Shown one piece after another: positions 15,711-22,948 of a stretch of 31,728 bases of DNA (positions are counted from its first letter, which is position 1; each line of letters starts with the position of its first letter). The notes below the pieces were generated by a model that saw only the letters and a list, made by a program, of their open reading frames with translations, ran no database searches and was not told where the DNA came from. The stretch spans positions 1-31,728 of the forward strand of contig CAKVIS010000019.1 of the NCBI GenBank assembly GCA_934754415.1, read 5' to 3'. Source of the DNA: an uncultured Bulleidia sp. (GTDB lineage Bacteria; Bacillota_I; Bacilli_A; Erysipelotrichales; Erysipelotrichaceae). The position numbers and the translations under genes are program-made.

Positions 15711-16511
15711 TTATTTACCTTTACGAGCTGCGCTTTCAGCAGCTTTCTTAGCAGCTTCTGCTGCTTCCTTTGCTTTTTCTTCTTCAGCTAATTCTGCGTT
15801 GATTGTTTCTTCAACTTTGTTGAGTTCTTCTTCAACGGAAACGCCTTCGTAAGAAATTAATTCTTCAACAGCAACACTCTTAACAGGTTTTACTGTTGTG
15901 TGGATCATTACAAGACCTCTCTTTGGTCCTGGAACGTTACCCTTAACTAAGATGTAACCTTCTTCAGCATCAACCTTGATAACTGTTAAGTTCTGGTTAG
16001 TTGTTGTGTAAACACCTTCATGACCAGGCATTGCTGTACCCTTGTTTACAACGCCGTTGTTACGTCCGTTTGTAGCAAGAGAACCAATGTGTCTGTGGTG
16101 TCCGGAACCGTGACTCATAGGACCTCTAGAAGCGTTGTTACGTACGATTGTTCCTGCGTAACCTTTACCTTTAGATGTTCCCTGTACGTCTACGACATCA
16201 CCAGCTTTGAATAAGTCAGCCTTAACTTCAGCACCAACTTCGAGATTCATCATTTCATCAGCTTTGATTTCACGGATGTATTTCTTTGGAGCTGTGTTAG
16301 CTTTCTTACAATGTCCGATAGCTGGCTTGTTTGCGCGGTGTTCTTTAACATCTTCGTAACCAAGCTGAATTGCTTCATAGCCATCAGTTTCCTTTGTCTT
16401 CTTTTGAAGTACAACGTTTGGTTTCACATCGATCACTGTTACAGGAATCAGTGTTCCATCGATGGTGAAGACCTGAGTCATACCCAGTTTTCTTCCTAAA
16501 ATACCTTTCAT
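15711..16511 (-). CDS. rplC: 50S ribosomal protein L3 with divergent loop and C-terminal tail
   Basis: L3 is a primary assembly protein whose central loop approaches the peptidyl transferase centre. MKGILGRKLGMTQVF starts the protein and SHGSGHHRHIGS marks the core. Two things are odd. The loop reads ATNGRNNGVVNKGTAMPGHEG and then VYTTTNQN, where relatives such as Bacillus have PGSMG, then KxLPGRMG and ITVQN. The protein is 266 residues instead of about 209; the extra part from about 212 is a charged E/K/A-rich tail likely to form a helix or coiled coil. No frameshift is needed to explain either. The identity as L3 is secure. Confidence 0.96.
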   Translation of the reverse strand: MKGILGRKLGMTQVFTIDGTLIPVTVIDVKPNVVLQKKTKETDGYEAIQLGYEDVKEHRANKPAIGHCKKANTAPKKYIREIKADEMMNLEVGAEVKADLFKAGDVVDVQGTSKGKGYAGTIVRNNASRGPMSHGSGHHRHIGSLATNGRNNGVVNKGTAMPGHEGVYTTTNQNLTVIKVDAEEGYILVKGNVPGPKRGLVMIHTTVKPVKSVAVEELISYEGVSVEEELNKVEETINAELAEEEKAKEAAEAAKKAAESAARKGK

Positions 16512-16534
16512 CTTGTATTACCTGGTTCCTTTCT

Positions 16535-16846
16535 TTAAAGTTTGATTTCGATATCAACGCCGGAAGGTAGATCTAATCTACTTAAAGCATCGATTGTTTC
16601 AGCACTTGGACCAACGATTTCAATCAGTCTCTTATGAGTGCGGATTTCAAATTGTTCACGAGCATCCTTATACTTGTGAACAGCGCGAAGGATAGTAACT
16701 ACTTCGCGTTCTGTTGGCAGTGGAACAGGTCCGACAATCTTCTTAGCGCCGTGACCATTAGCAGTTGTAACGATCTTTTCAGCAGCAGCATCAAGACTTC
16801 TGTTCTCGTAAGCCTTCAGACGAATTCTTACAGAATTTTTTGCCAT
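16535..16846 (-). CDS. rpsJ: 30S ribosomal protein S10 (NusE)
   Basis: S10 is part of the 30S head and, with NusB, of the antitermination complex. The 103-residue protein begins MAKNSVRIRLKAYENRSLD and ends GVDIEIKL. I chose the ATG at 16846 because an AAGGAGG site lies just before it. A longer in-frame version beginning at 16921 would translate the structured leader. It is the first gene of the ribosomal block. Confidence 0.97.
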   Translation of the reverse strand: MAKNSVRIRLKAYENRSLDAAAEKIVTTANGHGAKKIVGPVPLPTEREVVTILRAVHKYKDAREQFEIRTHKRLIEIVGPSAETIDALSRLDLPSGVDIEIKL

Positions 16847-16965
16847 GAATTTTTCCTCCTTATATTCACTCCCTTGCAGGGATCGCTCCGCAGAAGTTCC
16901 CCGGTTATCACGCCATGACAACGGATGTCAGCGTGCCGGCAATCTTCCACATCTACACGAGTGCT
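16847..16965 (-). promoter_or_regulatory. Structured 5' leader of the S10 operon
   Basis: About 120 nt of the expected transcript precede rpsJ and hold several stems. A CACGC-TGACA arm pairs with TGTCA-(bulge)-GCGTG around 16909-16937, and ACGAG/CTCGT pairs at the 5' end. CCCT/AGGG pairs around a 3-nt loop close to the ribosome binding site (16870-16880). The pattern fits a ribosomal protein autoregulatory leader, but I cannot match it to a named family. Confidence 0.4.
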
Positions 16966-16970
16966 CGTAT

Positions 16971-16999
16971 ATACTACCACGTGTAAAACCCCATTACAA
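16971..16999 (-). promoter_or_regulatory. Likely promoter of the S10-spc-alpha block
   Basis: TTGTAA (16999-16994) and TAGTAT (16976-16971) are spaced by 17 bp on the minus strand, about 125 nt before rpsJ. The region above it is A/T-rich, as expected for a strong promoter with an UP element. There is no other credible promoter between the preceding terminator and rpsJ. Confidence 0.6.
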
Positions 17000-17106
17000 G
17001 CACTTTTTTCACTATTTTTTATCACTTTTCATAAATTATAAAAACGCTCTTTTTTGAAGCAAAAAACTTTGTTTTTATTCACATTCGATATCTTTAAACC
17101 CTAAAA

Positions 17107-17130
17107 TTTTGAGATATTTGTATCTCAAAA
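17107..17130. repeat. Perfect 10-bp inverted repeat between regulator and S10 promoter
   Basis: TTTTGAGATA and TATCTCAAAA are separated by 4 nt. On the minus strand it lies after the terminator of the upstream gene and is followed by TTTTAG. It could be a second terminator or a protein-binding site upstream of the S10 promoter. Confidence 0.5.
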
Positions 17131-17136
17131 TACATA

Positions 17137-17172
17137 GAAAAAGAAGAAGAGCTTTCAGCATGCCCCTCTTCT
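17137..17172 (-). terminator. Terminator of the Schlafen/AlbA-type regulator gene
   Basis: On minus, AGAAGAG (17172-17166) pairs with CTCTTCT (17151-17145) across a 14-nt loop and is followed by TCTTTTT. It begins 4 nt after the stop codon. Confidence 0.7.
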
Positions 17173-17175
17173 GTT

Positions 17176-18486
17176 CTATCTTAGTGTATATCTGCTGTTT
17201 CTTGCTTCCCCATGCTGTATCAGTATATGTTTATCCAGCATTTTACGGATATATCTGGAGGCTGTGGCAGAACTTACCTCCAACAATGCCATAATTTCTT
17301 TCTTGGTAAACCATTTGTGGTTTTCTGCATATCTTACAATCCTGTCTTCAGGATCCCATACTGCACAGGCTTCATTTACTTCAGTATGCACAGACTGCAC
17401 ATAATTACAGTTAGGTAAAATCACTTTAAAAGCATTAGGAGAAGTTTTAATGGATGGTTTCACCGTTTCCTTCTCATAAGCATGAAAGATTTTAGGGATA
17501 CCCGTTCCATACGCTTCAATAAGCTGAAGTCTGTAAAAGATATTGGCAAGATTCTGATTTCTGCATACAGAAATTCCAAGACGCATATCCTCTTCACTTA
17601 TACCATTGGGCAACCCTCCCACAGATGTAAATTCCATTCTGTCATCGTAAATGCCTATTAAGGTACTGGCACTGATGGTATATTCTCTATGCACCAATGC
17701 GTTCATCAAAGCTTCTCTTACAGCAACTTCAGGATAGTCCTTTTTATCCATTCTATATAGACCCTGAAGAGTACTTTTGGTCTTATTGCAAATATTCAAA
17801 AAAGCATAAATTTCATTCATCTGTTGAAAAAGAGAACCACTGTACTCTTTCCTGTCCAGAAAAATGAACGAATCTTCTCCCTGAAATAATGCAACTTTAG
17901 TACTGCATGTGCATTGATCAGATAACAGCCAGGCAAGATTGGTATACAAACCGTCTTTGTCAATCATTTTTAATGTCTTCATCTGTTGATTTCCAATAGG
18001 CATACGCCCTTTTTGAAATTCCTTTGTCATCTCCTGAAATGTCAGTTCCTGATATACGGACCTCAAGGATTCGTACACGTCCCCATCAGTCTCTTTAATC
18101 ATCTTTCTGATGCTCCACTCACTTGCCGGTGCAGAAGAGTAGCCTTTCCTTACATACACACCTTCTGGTTTTAACCCTTTCTTCAAAAGATAATATGGTC
18201 TCTCTGTACCCCTTTGTACTATTGTCTTAACAATAGCCTTTTCATCTATATATATCGTCTCGTAAAGCAAAAACAAGGTGATATCCGGTTTAATTGCATC
18301 TCTTGCCATATTGGTTATCTGTAAAGCAACACCATCAGGATTTTCAACTCCAACAACAGTTCCATCATCTTTTACGCCAATGTATATTTCTCCACCATCA
18401 GTATTTGCAAAAGCGATAATCTCCTTTTTTACATCTTCTGTTACAGTTTCTTTCAGCTCAACAGTCTCAGTTTCTTTGAATCGCAT
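17176..18486 (-). CDS. Schlafen/AlbA-type (AlbA_2) putative transcriptional regulator
   Basis: This 436-residue protein has the architecture of COG2865-type regulators. The N-terminal AlbA_2 (Schlafen-like) domain has ETETVELKETVTEDVKKEI, then AFANTDGGEIYIGVKDDGTVVGV (about 5-47). A central GHKL-ATPase-like region has VREALMNALVHREY (256-269) and, later, the glycine motif EAYGTGI (324-330). A winged helix at the C-terminus (about 385-436) contains FTKKEIMALLEVSSATASRYIRKML. Membrane segments are absent. It is a single gene with its own promoter and terminator. The promoter carries several copies of TGATAC, which suggests binding to its own promoter. Family proteins are poorly characterised; some sit in stress or defence contexts. 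The target genes are not known. Confidence 0.85.
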   Translation of the reverse strand: MRFKETETVELKETVTEDVKKEIIAFANTDGGEIYIGVKDDGTVVGVENPDGVALQITNMARDAIKPDITLFLLYETIYIDEKAIVKTIVQRGTERPYYLLKKGLKPEGVYVRKGYSSAPASEWSIRKMIKETDGDVYESLRSVYQELTFQEMTKEFQKGRMPIGNQQMKTLKMIDKDGLYTNLAWLLSDQCTCSTKVALFQGEDSFIFLDRKEYSGSLFQQMNEIYAFLNICNKTKSTLQGLYRMDKKDYPEVAVREALMNALVHREYTISASTLIGIYDDRMEFTSVGGLPNGISEEDMRLGISVCRNQNLANIFYRLQLIEAYGTGIPKIFHAYEKETVKPSIKTSPNAFKVILPNCNYVQSVHTEVNEACAVWDPEDRIVRYAENHKWFTKKEIMALLEVSSATASRYIRKMLDKHILIQHGEARNSRYTLR

Positions 18487-18489
18487 TCC

Positions 18490-18548
18490 GTATCACCTCT
18501 TTCTGCTTTAATTATATCATATCGTATCATTCGTATCACACATGATAC
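18490..18548 (-). promoter_or_regulatory. Promoter with an array of TGATAC operator-like repeats
   Basis: The minus strand has a perfect TATAAT (18516-18511) and GTGATA (18539-18534) 17 bp upstream. Over this lie GTATCA-4 nt-TGATAC, a perfect palindrome (18533-18548), a TGATAC at 18524-18529, a TGATAT at 18514-18519 and another TGATAC at 18490-18495, next to the start codon. The first three same-facing copies are 9-10 bp apart, about one helical turn. The layout suggests autoregulation. Confidence 0.7.
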
Positions 18549-18581
18549 AAAAAAAAGACTGCAAGATGTACTCTTACAGCC
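18549..18581 (-). terminator. Terminator of the rpoD-prfA-prmC operon
   Basis: On minus GGCTGTAAGA (18581-18572) pairs with TCTTGCAGTC (18566-18557) with two G-T pairs and a 5-nt loop, followed by eight T (18556-18549). It lies 8 nt after the prmC stop. Confidence 0.93.
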
Positions 18582-18588
18582 TTTACTT

Positions 18589-19443
18589 TCATAACCCTTT
18601 ATATACGAATAACATACGGTCTTTACCGTTGATATCCTTTAAAATTTCATATCTGCATTCCGGCAACATTTCTTCAACCAGTCGGGACATTCTTTCTCTT
18701 TGATCCCAGCCCATTTCAAATGCCATAAATGCCTTGTCTTTTAATACTTTATAACAATCTTTAAAGATTTCTCTGTAGAACTTCAATCCGTCTGCTCCGC
18801 CAAACAAAGCCACATGAGGTTCAAAGTCGATAACAGACTTCTCCATTTCTTCCTGTGATGGAATATAAGGAGGATTAGAAACCAGAATATCCAGTTTTCT
18901 TCCTTCTTCTATTAAAGGCTGTAACATATCTCCGGCAATAAACTGAATATCTGCACCATTCATCTCAGCGTTCTTTCTTGCTGTAACAAGTGCTTCTTCA
19001 GAAATATCTGTCGCATGCATACGGATACGTGGTTCTTCTTTACATAAGGTAATGGCAATTGCACCAGATCCTGTACCTACATCTGTCACTGTGATTTCTT
19101 CCTGAGATGGAAAATAGGTATCTACTCTTTGTAAGATGTTGGCACATAACTCTTCTGTTTCAAAACGAGGAATCAGTACATCTTCATTCACAATAAACTT
19201 GTACCCATAGAACCAGGAATATCCAAGGACATGTGCCATAGGTTCCTGTTGCAGAATTCTTTCCATACCTGCTTCAAACTCTGTCAGAAGATTTTCTGGC
19301 ATGGCTTCTTCATAGTTCATGTAAAGATCATATCTTTCTCTTTGAGACAGCTCTACAAGATACGCCATGACAGTTTCTTCCGGAACATCACTGGCAGCAC
19401 ATAGTTTTTCGTATTTTTTTACTTCTTCATGAAATGTTGGCAC
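18589..19443 (-). CDS. prmC: Release factor glutamine methyltransferase PrmC (HemK)
   Basis: PrmC transfers a methyl group from S-adenosylmethionine to the glutamine of the GGQ motif of release factors, which speeds peptide release. The 284-residue protein has an N-terminal helical domain, IPRFETE (91-97), the SAM-binding DVGTGSGAIA (121-130) and the catalytic NPPY (190-193). The start is a GTG that overlaps the prfA stop by one base (TAGTG), so it is translationally coupled to its own substrate. The stop is TGA. Confidence 0.96.
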   Translation of the reverse strand: MPTFHEEVKKYEKLCAASDVPEETVMAYLVELSQRERYDLYMNYEEAMPENLLTEFEAGMERILQQEPMAHVLGYSWFYGYKFIVNEDVLIPRFETEELCANILQRVDTYFPSQEEITVTDVGTGSGAIAITLCKEEPRIRMHATDISEEALVTARKNAEMNGADIQFIAGDMLQPLIEEGRKLDILVSNPPYIPSQEEMEKSVIDFEPHVALFGGADGLKFYREIFKDCYKVLKDKAFMAFEMGWDQRERMSRLVEEMLPECRYEILKDINGKDRMLFVYKGL

Positions 19444-20519
19444 TAGTTATTCTCCTGCAGTTTCTGTTTTTCATCTTCTGCCTGTAATCCGGCAATCACA
19501 TCATCCAGCTTACCTTCTACAATACGATCCAGCTGCGTAATGGTTAAACCGATTCTATGATCAGTGACACGGTTCTGTGGATAGTTATAGGTACGGATCT
19601 TCTCTGATCTGTCACCGGAACCAATCTTACTTCTGCGTGCTGCACCTTCTTTAGCTTCTTCCTGTTCTCTTTGGAATTCATAGACACGGGAACGGATGAT
19701 TTCCATAGCCGTTTCTCTGTTTTCAATCTGAGATCTGCCTTCCTGACAGTTTACTGTAATACCTGTAGGCTTATGTACGATACGTACAGCAGAGTCTGTT
19801 TTATTGATGTGCTGGCCACCGGCACCACTTGCTCTGTGAGTTTCAATTTCCAGATCATTCGGATCGATTTCAAAATCTGTCTTTTCCACTTCAGGATAAC
19901 AGTACACTGTTGCAGTACTTGTCTGAATACGTCCCTGAGATTCTGTCTTAGGTACACGCTGTACTCTGTGTACACCGGATTCCCATTTCAGATTTCCATA
20001 CACACCATCTTTTCCTTTAATAGAAAAGACAATCTGAGAGAAACCTCCAGCTTCACTTGGGCTTGCTTCCATCACCTGTACTTTCCATCCTTTGCTTTCA
20101 GCAAATCTGGAATACATTCTGTATAAGTCACCTGCGAAAATGTTTCCTTCATCTCCACCGGCACCACCACGGATTTCCATAATGCAGTTATTATCATCCA
20201 TAGGATCTCTTGGAATGAGTAAATGCTGAATGTGTTCCAGAAGTTTTTCTCTTTCAGGTTCACACTCCTCTAATTCCATCTTTGCCATTTCCACTACTTC
20301 AGGATCATCTTCTTTTAACAGTTCATTTGCCTCTGCAATACGGTTATCCAGATTGCAAAGATCTGTGTATGCCTGGGATGGTGCTTCCAGATGTGCCTGT
20401 TCTTTACCAAGTTTAGTAATCAAAGAAGGATTGCTGGCAACTTCATCGCTCATCAGTTCCTGTGTAATTTCGTTGTATCGTTCATGTAATGCCTGTAATT
20501 TTTCCTTAAATGCGTCCAT
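19443..20519 (-). CDS. prfA: Peptide chain release factor 1
   Basis: RF1 reads UAA and UAG in the A site and triggers hydrolysis of peptidyl-tRNA. The 358-residue protein has the GGQ motif (234-236) in SGAGGQHINKTDSAVR and the anticodon-like tripeptide as PKT (190-192), where E. coli has PAT at 188-190. The following segment reads GRIQTSTATV. The residue at 199 is Gln (codon CAG), while E. coli, Thermus and Bacillus have His there (E. coli His197). That His stacks on the stop codon. The rest of the protein is normal in length and fold. It starts 5 nt after rpoD and is followed by prmC. Confidence 0.97.
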   Translation of the reverse strand: MDAFKEKLQALHERYNEITQELMSDEVASNPSLITKLGKEQAHLEAPSQAYTDLCNLDNRIAEANELLKEDDPEVVEMAKMELEECEPEREKLLEHIQHLLIPRDPMDDNNCIMEIRGGAGGDEGNIFAGDLYRMYSRFAESKGWKVQVMEASPSEAGGFSQIVFSIKGKDGVYGNLKWESGVHRVQRVPKTESQGRIQTSTATVYCYPEVEKTDFEIDPNDLEIETHRASGAGGQHINKTDSAVRIVHKPTGITVNCQEGRSQIENRETAMEIIRSRVYEFQREQEEAKEGAARRSKIGSGDRSEKIRTYNYPQNRVTDHRIGLTITQLDRIVEGKLDDVIAGLQAEDEKQKLQENN

Positions 20520-20524
20520 ATCTT

Positions 20525-21670
20525 TCAGTCCTTTAAATCTTCAAATCCTTTCATCCTGCTGCCCGTAGCTTTTAAACGGCGTAATGCCTTTGTCTCTAAC
20601 TGACGGATTCTTTCTCTTGTTACATTGCATTCTTTACCAACTTCTTCCAATGTACGAGGTCTTCCGTCATCTATACCAAAGCGCATGCGCAGGATCTTTT
20701 CTTCTCTTTCAGGTAAAGTCTTTAATAACTCCAGTACCTCTTCACGTATGATGGTCTGATTTAAAGACTCTTCAGGGGTAGCCATGGCTTTATCTGCCAC
20801 ATAGTCTCCTATAGTTCTGTCATCATCTCCATCCCCTGTTTTTGCACTTTCATCCAGGGATTGTACTGCCTGAGCATAATTTAATATTTCTTTGACTTTC
20901 TCTGCAGTCATGCCTTTTCCAAGTTTTTCTGCAATCTCTTCGGAAGTAGGTTTTCTTTCCAGTGACTGCTGTAATTCTTTTTCTGCCTTTTTAATCTTGG
21001 CAGTCTGTTCCTGGACATGGATTGGAATACGAATATCTCTGGATTGATCGGCAATCGCTCTTACCACTGACTGTCGTATCCACCATGTGGCATATGTGGA
21101 AAATCTGAATCCTTTTGTGTAATCATATTTTTCCACCGCACGTATTAAACCAAGATTTCCTTCCTGAATCAAATCCTGAAAGGATAATCCGCCATTTCTT
21201 ATATATTTTTTTGCCACAGAAACCACTAATCTTAAGTTGCTGGATACCATCAGATCCTTAGCCTGTTTATATTCTTCACTATCAGGATCTGCTTCCTTTA
21301 AGATCTTACCAAGTTCCAGTTCCTGTTCCTGTGTCAATAAAGGAATAGCGCCTATCTCACGAAGATAGATTTTATTGCTGTCGGTGACTCTGATAGGTTC
21401 ATCTAAATTATAGACAGTCTGAGAATCATCTGTTTCCTCTTCATCGTCCCCTTCTTCCTCATCATCTATATCTTCTTCAAATTCTTTCAAAGAATCATCT
21501 TCTTTTAAGAAAATACCGTTTTCCTGACACCAGTCAAATAAAGCATCTTCCTCTTCTTCACTGAGGTGATTCTTTTCCGCCAGTTCCACTACTTCATTTT
21601 CATCACAATTATCTTTGTTAAGAAGCAGCTGTTCAATTTCTTCCAATGTAAGTACTTTAGAGTCTTTCAT
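20525..21670 (-). CDS. rpoD: Primary RNA polymerase sigma factor (sigma-A/RpoD)
   Basis: This is the housekeeping sigma factor for promoter recognition. The 381-residue protein has region 2 with SNLRLVVSVAKKYIRNG, DLIQEGNLGLIRAVEKYDYTKGFRFSTYATWWIRQ-type sequence (143-200), region 3, and region 4.2 with TLEEVGKECNVTRERIRQLE (340-359). Region 1.1 is short, and an acidic run of D and E fills about 60-84. I chose the ATG at 21670; an in-frame start seven codons earlier would place the AAAGGAGG ribosome binding site inside the gene. No dnaG precedes it, unlike in Bacillus. The stop is TGA. It leads the rpoD-prfA-prmC operon. Confidence 0.97.
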   Translation of the reverse strand: MKDSKVLTLEEIEQLLLNKDNCDENEVVELAEKNHLSEEEEDALFDWCQENGIFLKEDDSLKEFEEDIDDEEEGDDEEETDDSQTVYNLDEPIRVTDSNKIYLREIGAIPLLTQEQELELGKILKEADPDSEEYKQAKDLMVSSNLRLVVSVAKKYIRNGGLSFQDLIQEGNLGLIRAVEKYDYTKGFRFSTYATWWIRQSVVRAIADQSRDIRIPIHVQEQTAKIKKAEKELQQSLERKPTSEEIAEKLGKGMTAEKVKEILNYAQAVQSLDESAKTGDGDDDRTIGDYVADKAMATPEESLNQTIIREEVLELLKTLPEREEKILRMRFGIDDGRPRTLEEVGKECNVTRERIRQLETKALRRLKATGSRMKGFEDLKD

Positions 21671-21697
21671 AATACTATCCTCCTTTAGCACATCTAT

Positions 21698-21715
21698 TTT
21701 ACACTATAGTGCAAA
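21698..21715. promoter_or_regulatory. Near-palindrome in the rpoD upstream region
   Basis: TTTACACTATAGTGCAAA contains the perfect 10-bp palindrome CACTATAGTG, with arms extending to 18 bp and one mismatched pair. It lies about 28 nt before the rpoD ATG and next to a possible -10 (TATATT on minus, 21719-21714, with TTTAAG 16 bp above). It could be an operator at the transcription start. Confidence 0.4.
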
Positions 21716-21825
21716 TATATAGGTTTCCATTTCTCCTTAAACCGATTCCATTTATCTGATTTTGTCTATTCTTAAGGATATAAGAGGAATGTACGTTACG
21801 ATCATATACTCTCAATGCACAAAGT

Positions 21826-21854
21826 AAAAAAAAGATTGAGAAATTCTCAATCTT
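21826..21854 (-). terminator. Terminator of rpmE
   Basis: On minus AAGATTGAGA (21854-21845) pairs perfectly with TCTCAATCTT (21841-21832) across 3 nt and runs into at least six T. The stem overlaps the rpmE stop codon. Confidence 0.93.
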
Positions 21855-22056
21855 ATTTCAGTCCATACTTCTTGTTGAACTTTTCTACACGACCAGCTGC
21901 CTGAGCGAATCTCTGACGTCCTGTATAGAATGGATGACAGTTGCTGCAGGAGTCTACACGGATTTCCTTTAATGTGGAACCTGTTTCGAATTCAGCACCA
22001 CAAGATGTGCAGATAACCTTAGCCTTGTAATAATTTGGATGAATACCCTGTTTCAT
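21853..22056 (-). CDS. rpmE: 50S ribosomal protein L31, zinc-binding type
   Basis: L31 is a late-binding large-subunit protein that bridges the subunits. From the ATG at 22056 it has 67 residues beginning MKQGIHPNYYKAKVICTSCG. The four zinc ligands C16, C19, C37 and C40 are present. An upstream in-frame start would add ten residues covering the GGGAG ribosome binding site, so it was rejected. An inverted repeat, TTACAC-10 nt-GTGTAA (22076-22097), lies just before that site and may form a leader hairpin or bind a regulator. Confidence 0.96.
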   Translation of the reverse strand: MKQGIHPNYYKAKVICTSCGAEFETGSTLKEIRVDSCSNCHPFYTGRQRFAQAAGRVEKFNKKYGLK

Positions 22057-22075
22057 TTCAATTCTCCCTTCTGCC

Positions 22076-22097
22076 TTACACCTCAATGCGTGTGTAA
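22076..22097. promoter_or_regulatory. Inverted repeat in the rpmE leader
   Basis: TTACAC (22076-22081) and GTGTAA (22092-22097) form perfect 6-bp arms 10 nt apart, about 20 nt before the rpmE ATG. It could be an L31 autoregulatory hairpin or an operator; the sequence does not decide. Confidence 0.35.
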
Positions 22098-22144
22098 AGA
22101 AAGTTGCATGTAGATGTTACCATGAGGTTTGCGGAAATTCAATA

Positions 22145-22936
22145 CTACTTTTCCTTTTTTGACCATTTCCAGGTATAGAGTGCTCCAAACAGTAAAATGA
22201 GAAGAGCACTGATAAATAACAGGAAATACGCAGCCTGTTTTACACATAAGTCACCAACCTGAGCCATAGTGCTGGAAACGTTACGTTCCACCAGAATCAC
22301 GGCTACAAAGTTGATCAGACCTGCCAGTCCGACAAATCTTGCATTTTCCTTTTTATGCAGCAGAATATCCTGACATACAAGGTTACTGAGGACAATCACC
22401 GCTCCTAAGAAAATACTCAGATTAAATGTATTGAAATTAAATGGAAGCATATATCCATAAAACTGGATTTTAAATAAAGGCAGAATAGTACTTACAACAC
22501 ATACCACACTGCTGATTAAAGTCACAAAATCCTGTACAGTAAAGATTCTGCCAGCCACCTTTACTTCTTTTTCCAGTGTATCATCAACCGTCTGCATTGC
22601 TTCACTTGCCTGAATCTTCTTAGGTTCATTTACAGGTGCAGCTTTTGGTGCTTCTGCAGATGCCTGTTCCATCTTTACTTCTGGTGTTTCAGTAACAGAT
22701 GGTTCCTCCACCTTAGTTTCAGGTTCTTCTTTTGTTTCTTCAGATGCTGTAACGTCTGTTACTTCTGGCTGTATTTCTGCATGTTCAGATTCTGTTACAG
22801 ATGTTTCTTCTGCTGGTACTGCAGGTTCTTCCACAGTGACAGATTCTTCACTTTTTACTTCTTCCAGTTTCGTTCCGCACTCTACACAATACAGTGCATC
22901 TTCCTTGTTGTTATGACCACAGTTTGGACAAAACAT
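22145..22936 (-). CDS. Zinc-ribbon membrane protein with acidic linker
   Basis: I do not recognise a specific function. From the ATG at 22936 it has 263 residues. The N-terminus is a zinc ribbon (C3-x2-C6, C17-x2-C20). A long E-, V-, T- and P-rich acidic linker (about 22-115) follows, and the C-terminal half has about four membrane helices ending in the basic WKWSKKEK. The plan, cytosolic zinc ribbon plus flexible linker plus membrane domain, is common in uncharacterised Bacillota proteins. An ATG three codons earlier abuts the AGGAG site, so the second ATG is more likely used. It lies 12 nt after murA and is probably in the same operon. Confidence 0.8.
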   Translation of the reverse strand: MFCPNCGHNNKEDALYCVECGTKLEEVKSEESVTVEEPAVPAEETSVTESEHAEIQPEVTDVTASEETKEEPETKVEEPSVTETPEVKMEQASAEAPKAAPVNEPKKIQASEAMQTVDDTLEKEVKVAGRIFTVQDFVTLISSVVCVVSTILPLFKIQFYGYMLPFNFNTFNLSIFLGAVIVLSNLVCQDILLHKKENARFVGLAGLINFVAVILVERNVSSTMAQVGDLCVKQAAYFLLFISALLILLFGALYTWKWSKKEK

Positions 22937-22948
22937 ATGTATCATCTC

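Noticed and set aside
16847..16921. Longer rpsJ product from an upstream in-frame start
   Set aside because: It would translate the structured leader and the AGGAGG site. The S10 family starts at MAKNSVRIRL.
21671..21691. rpoD start seven codons upstream
   Set aside because: The ribosome binding site AAAGGAGG would lie inside the coding region. The ATG at 21670 is properly spaced from it.
21712..21840. Single firm promoter for rpoD
   Set aside because: Two candidates (TTTACT/TATGAT and TTTAAG/TATATT, both with 16-bp spacing) are equally weak, so neither is listed as a feature.
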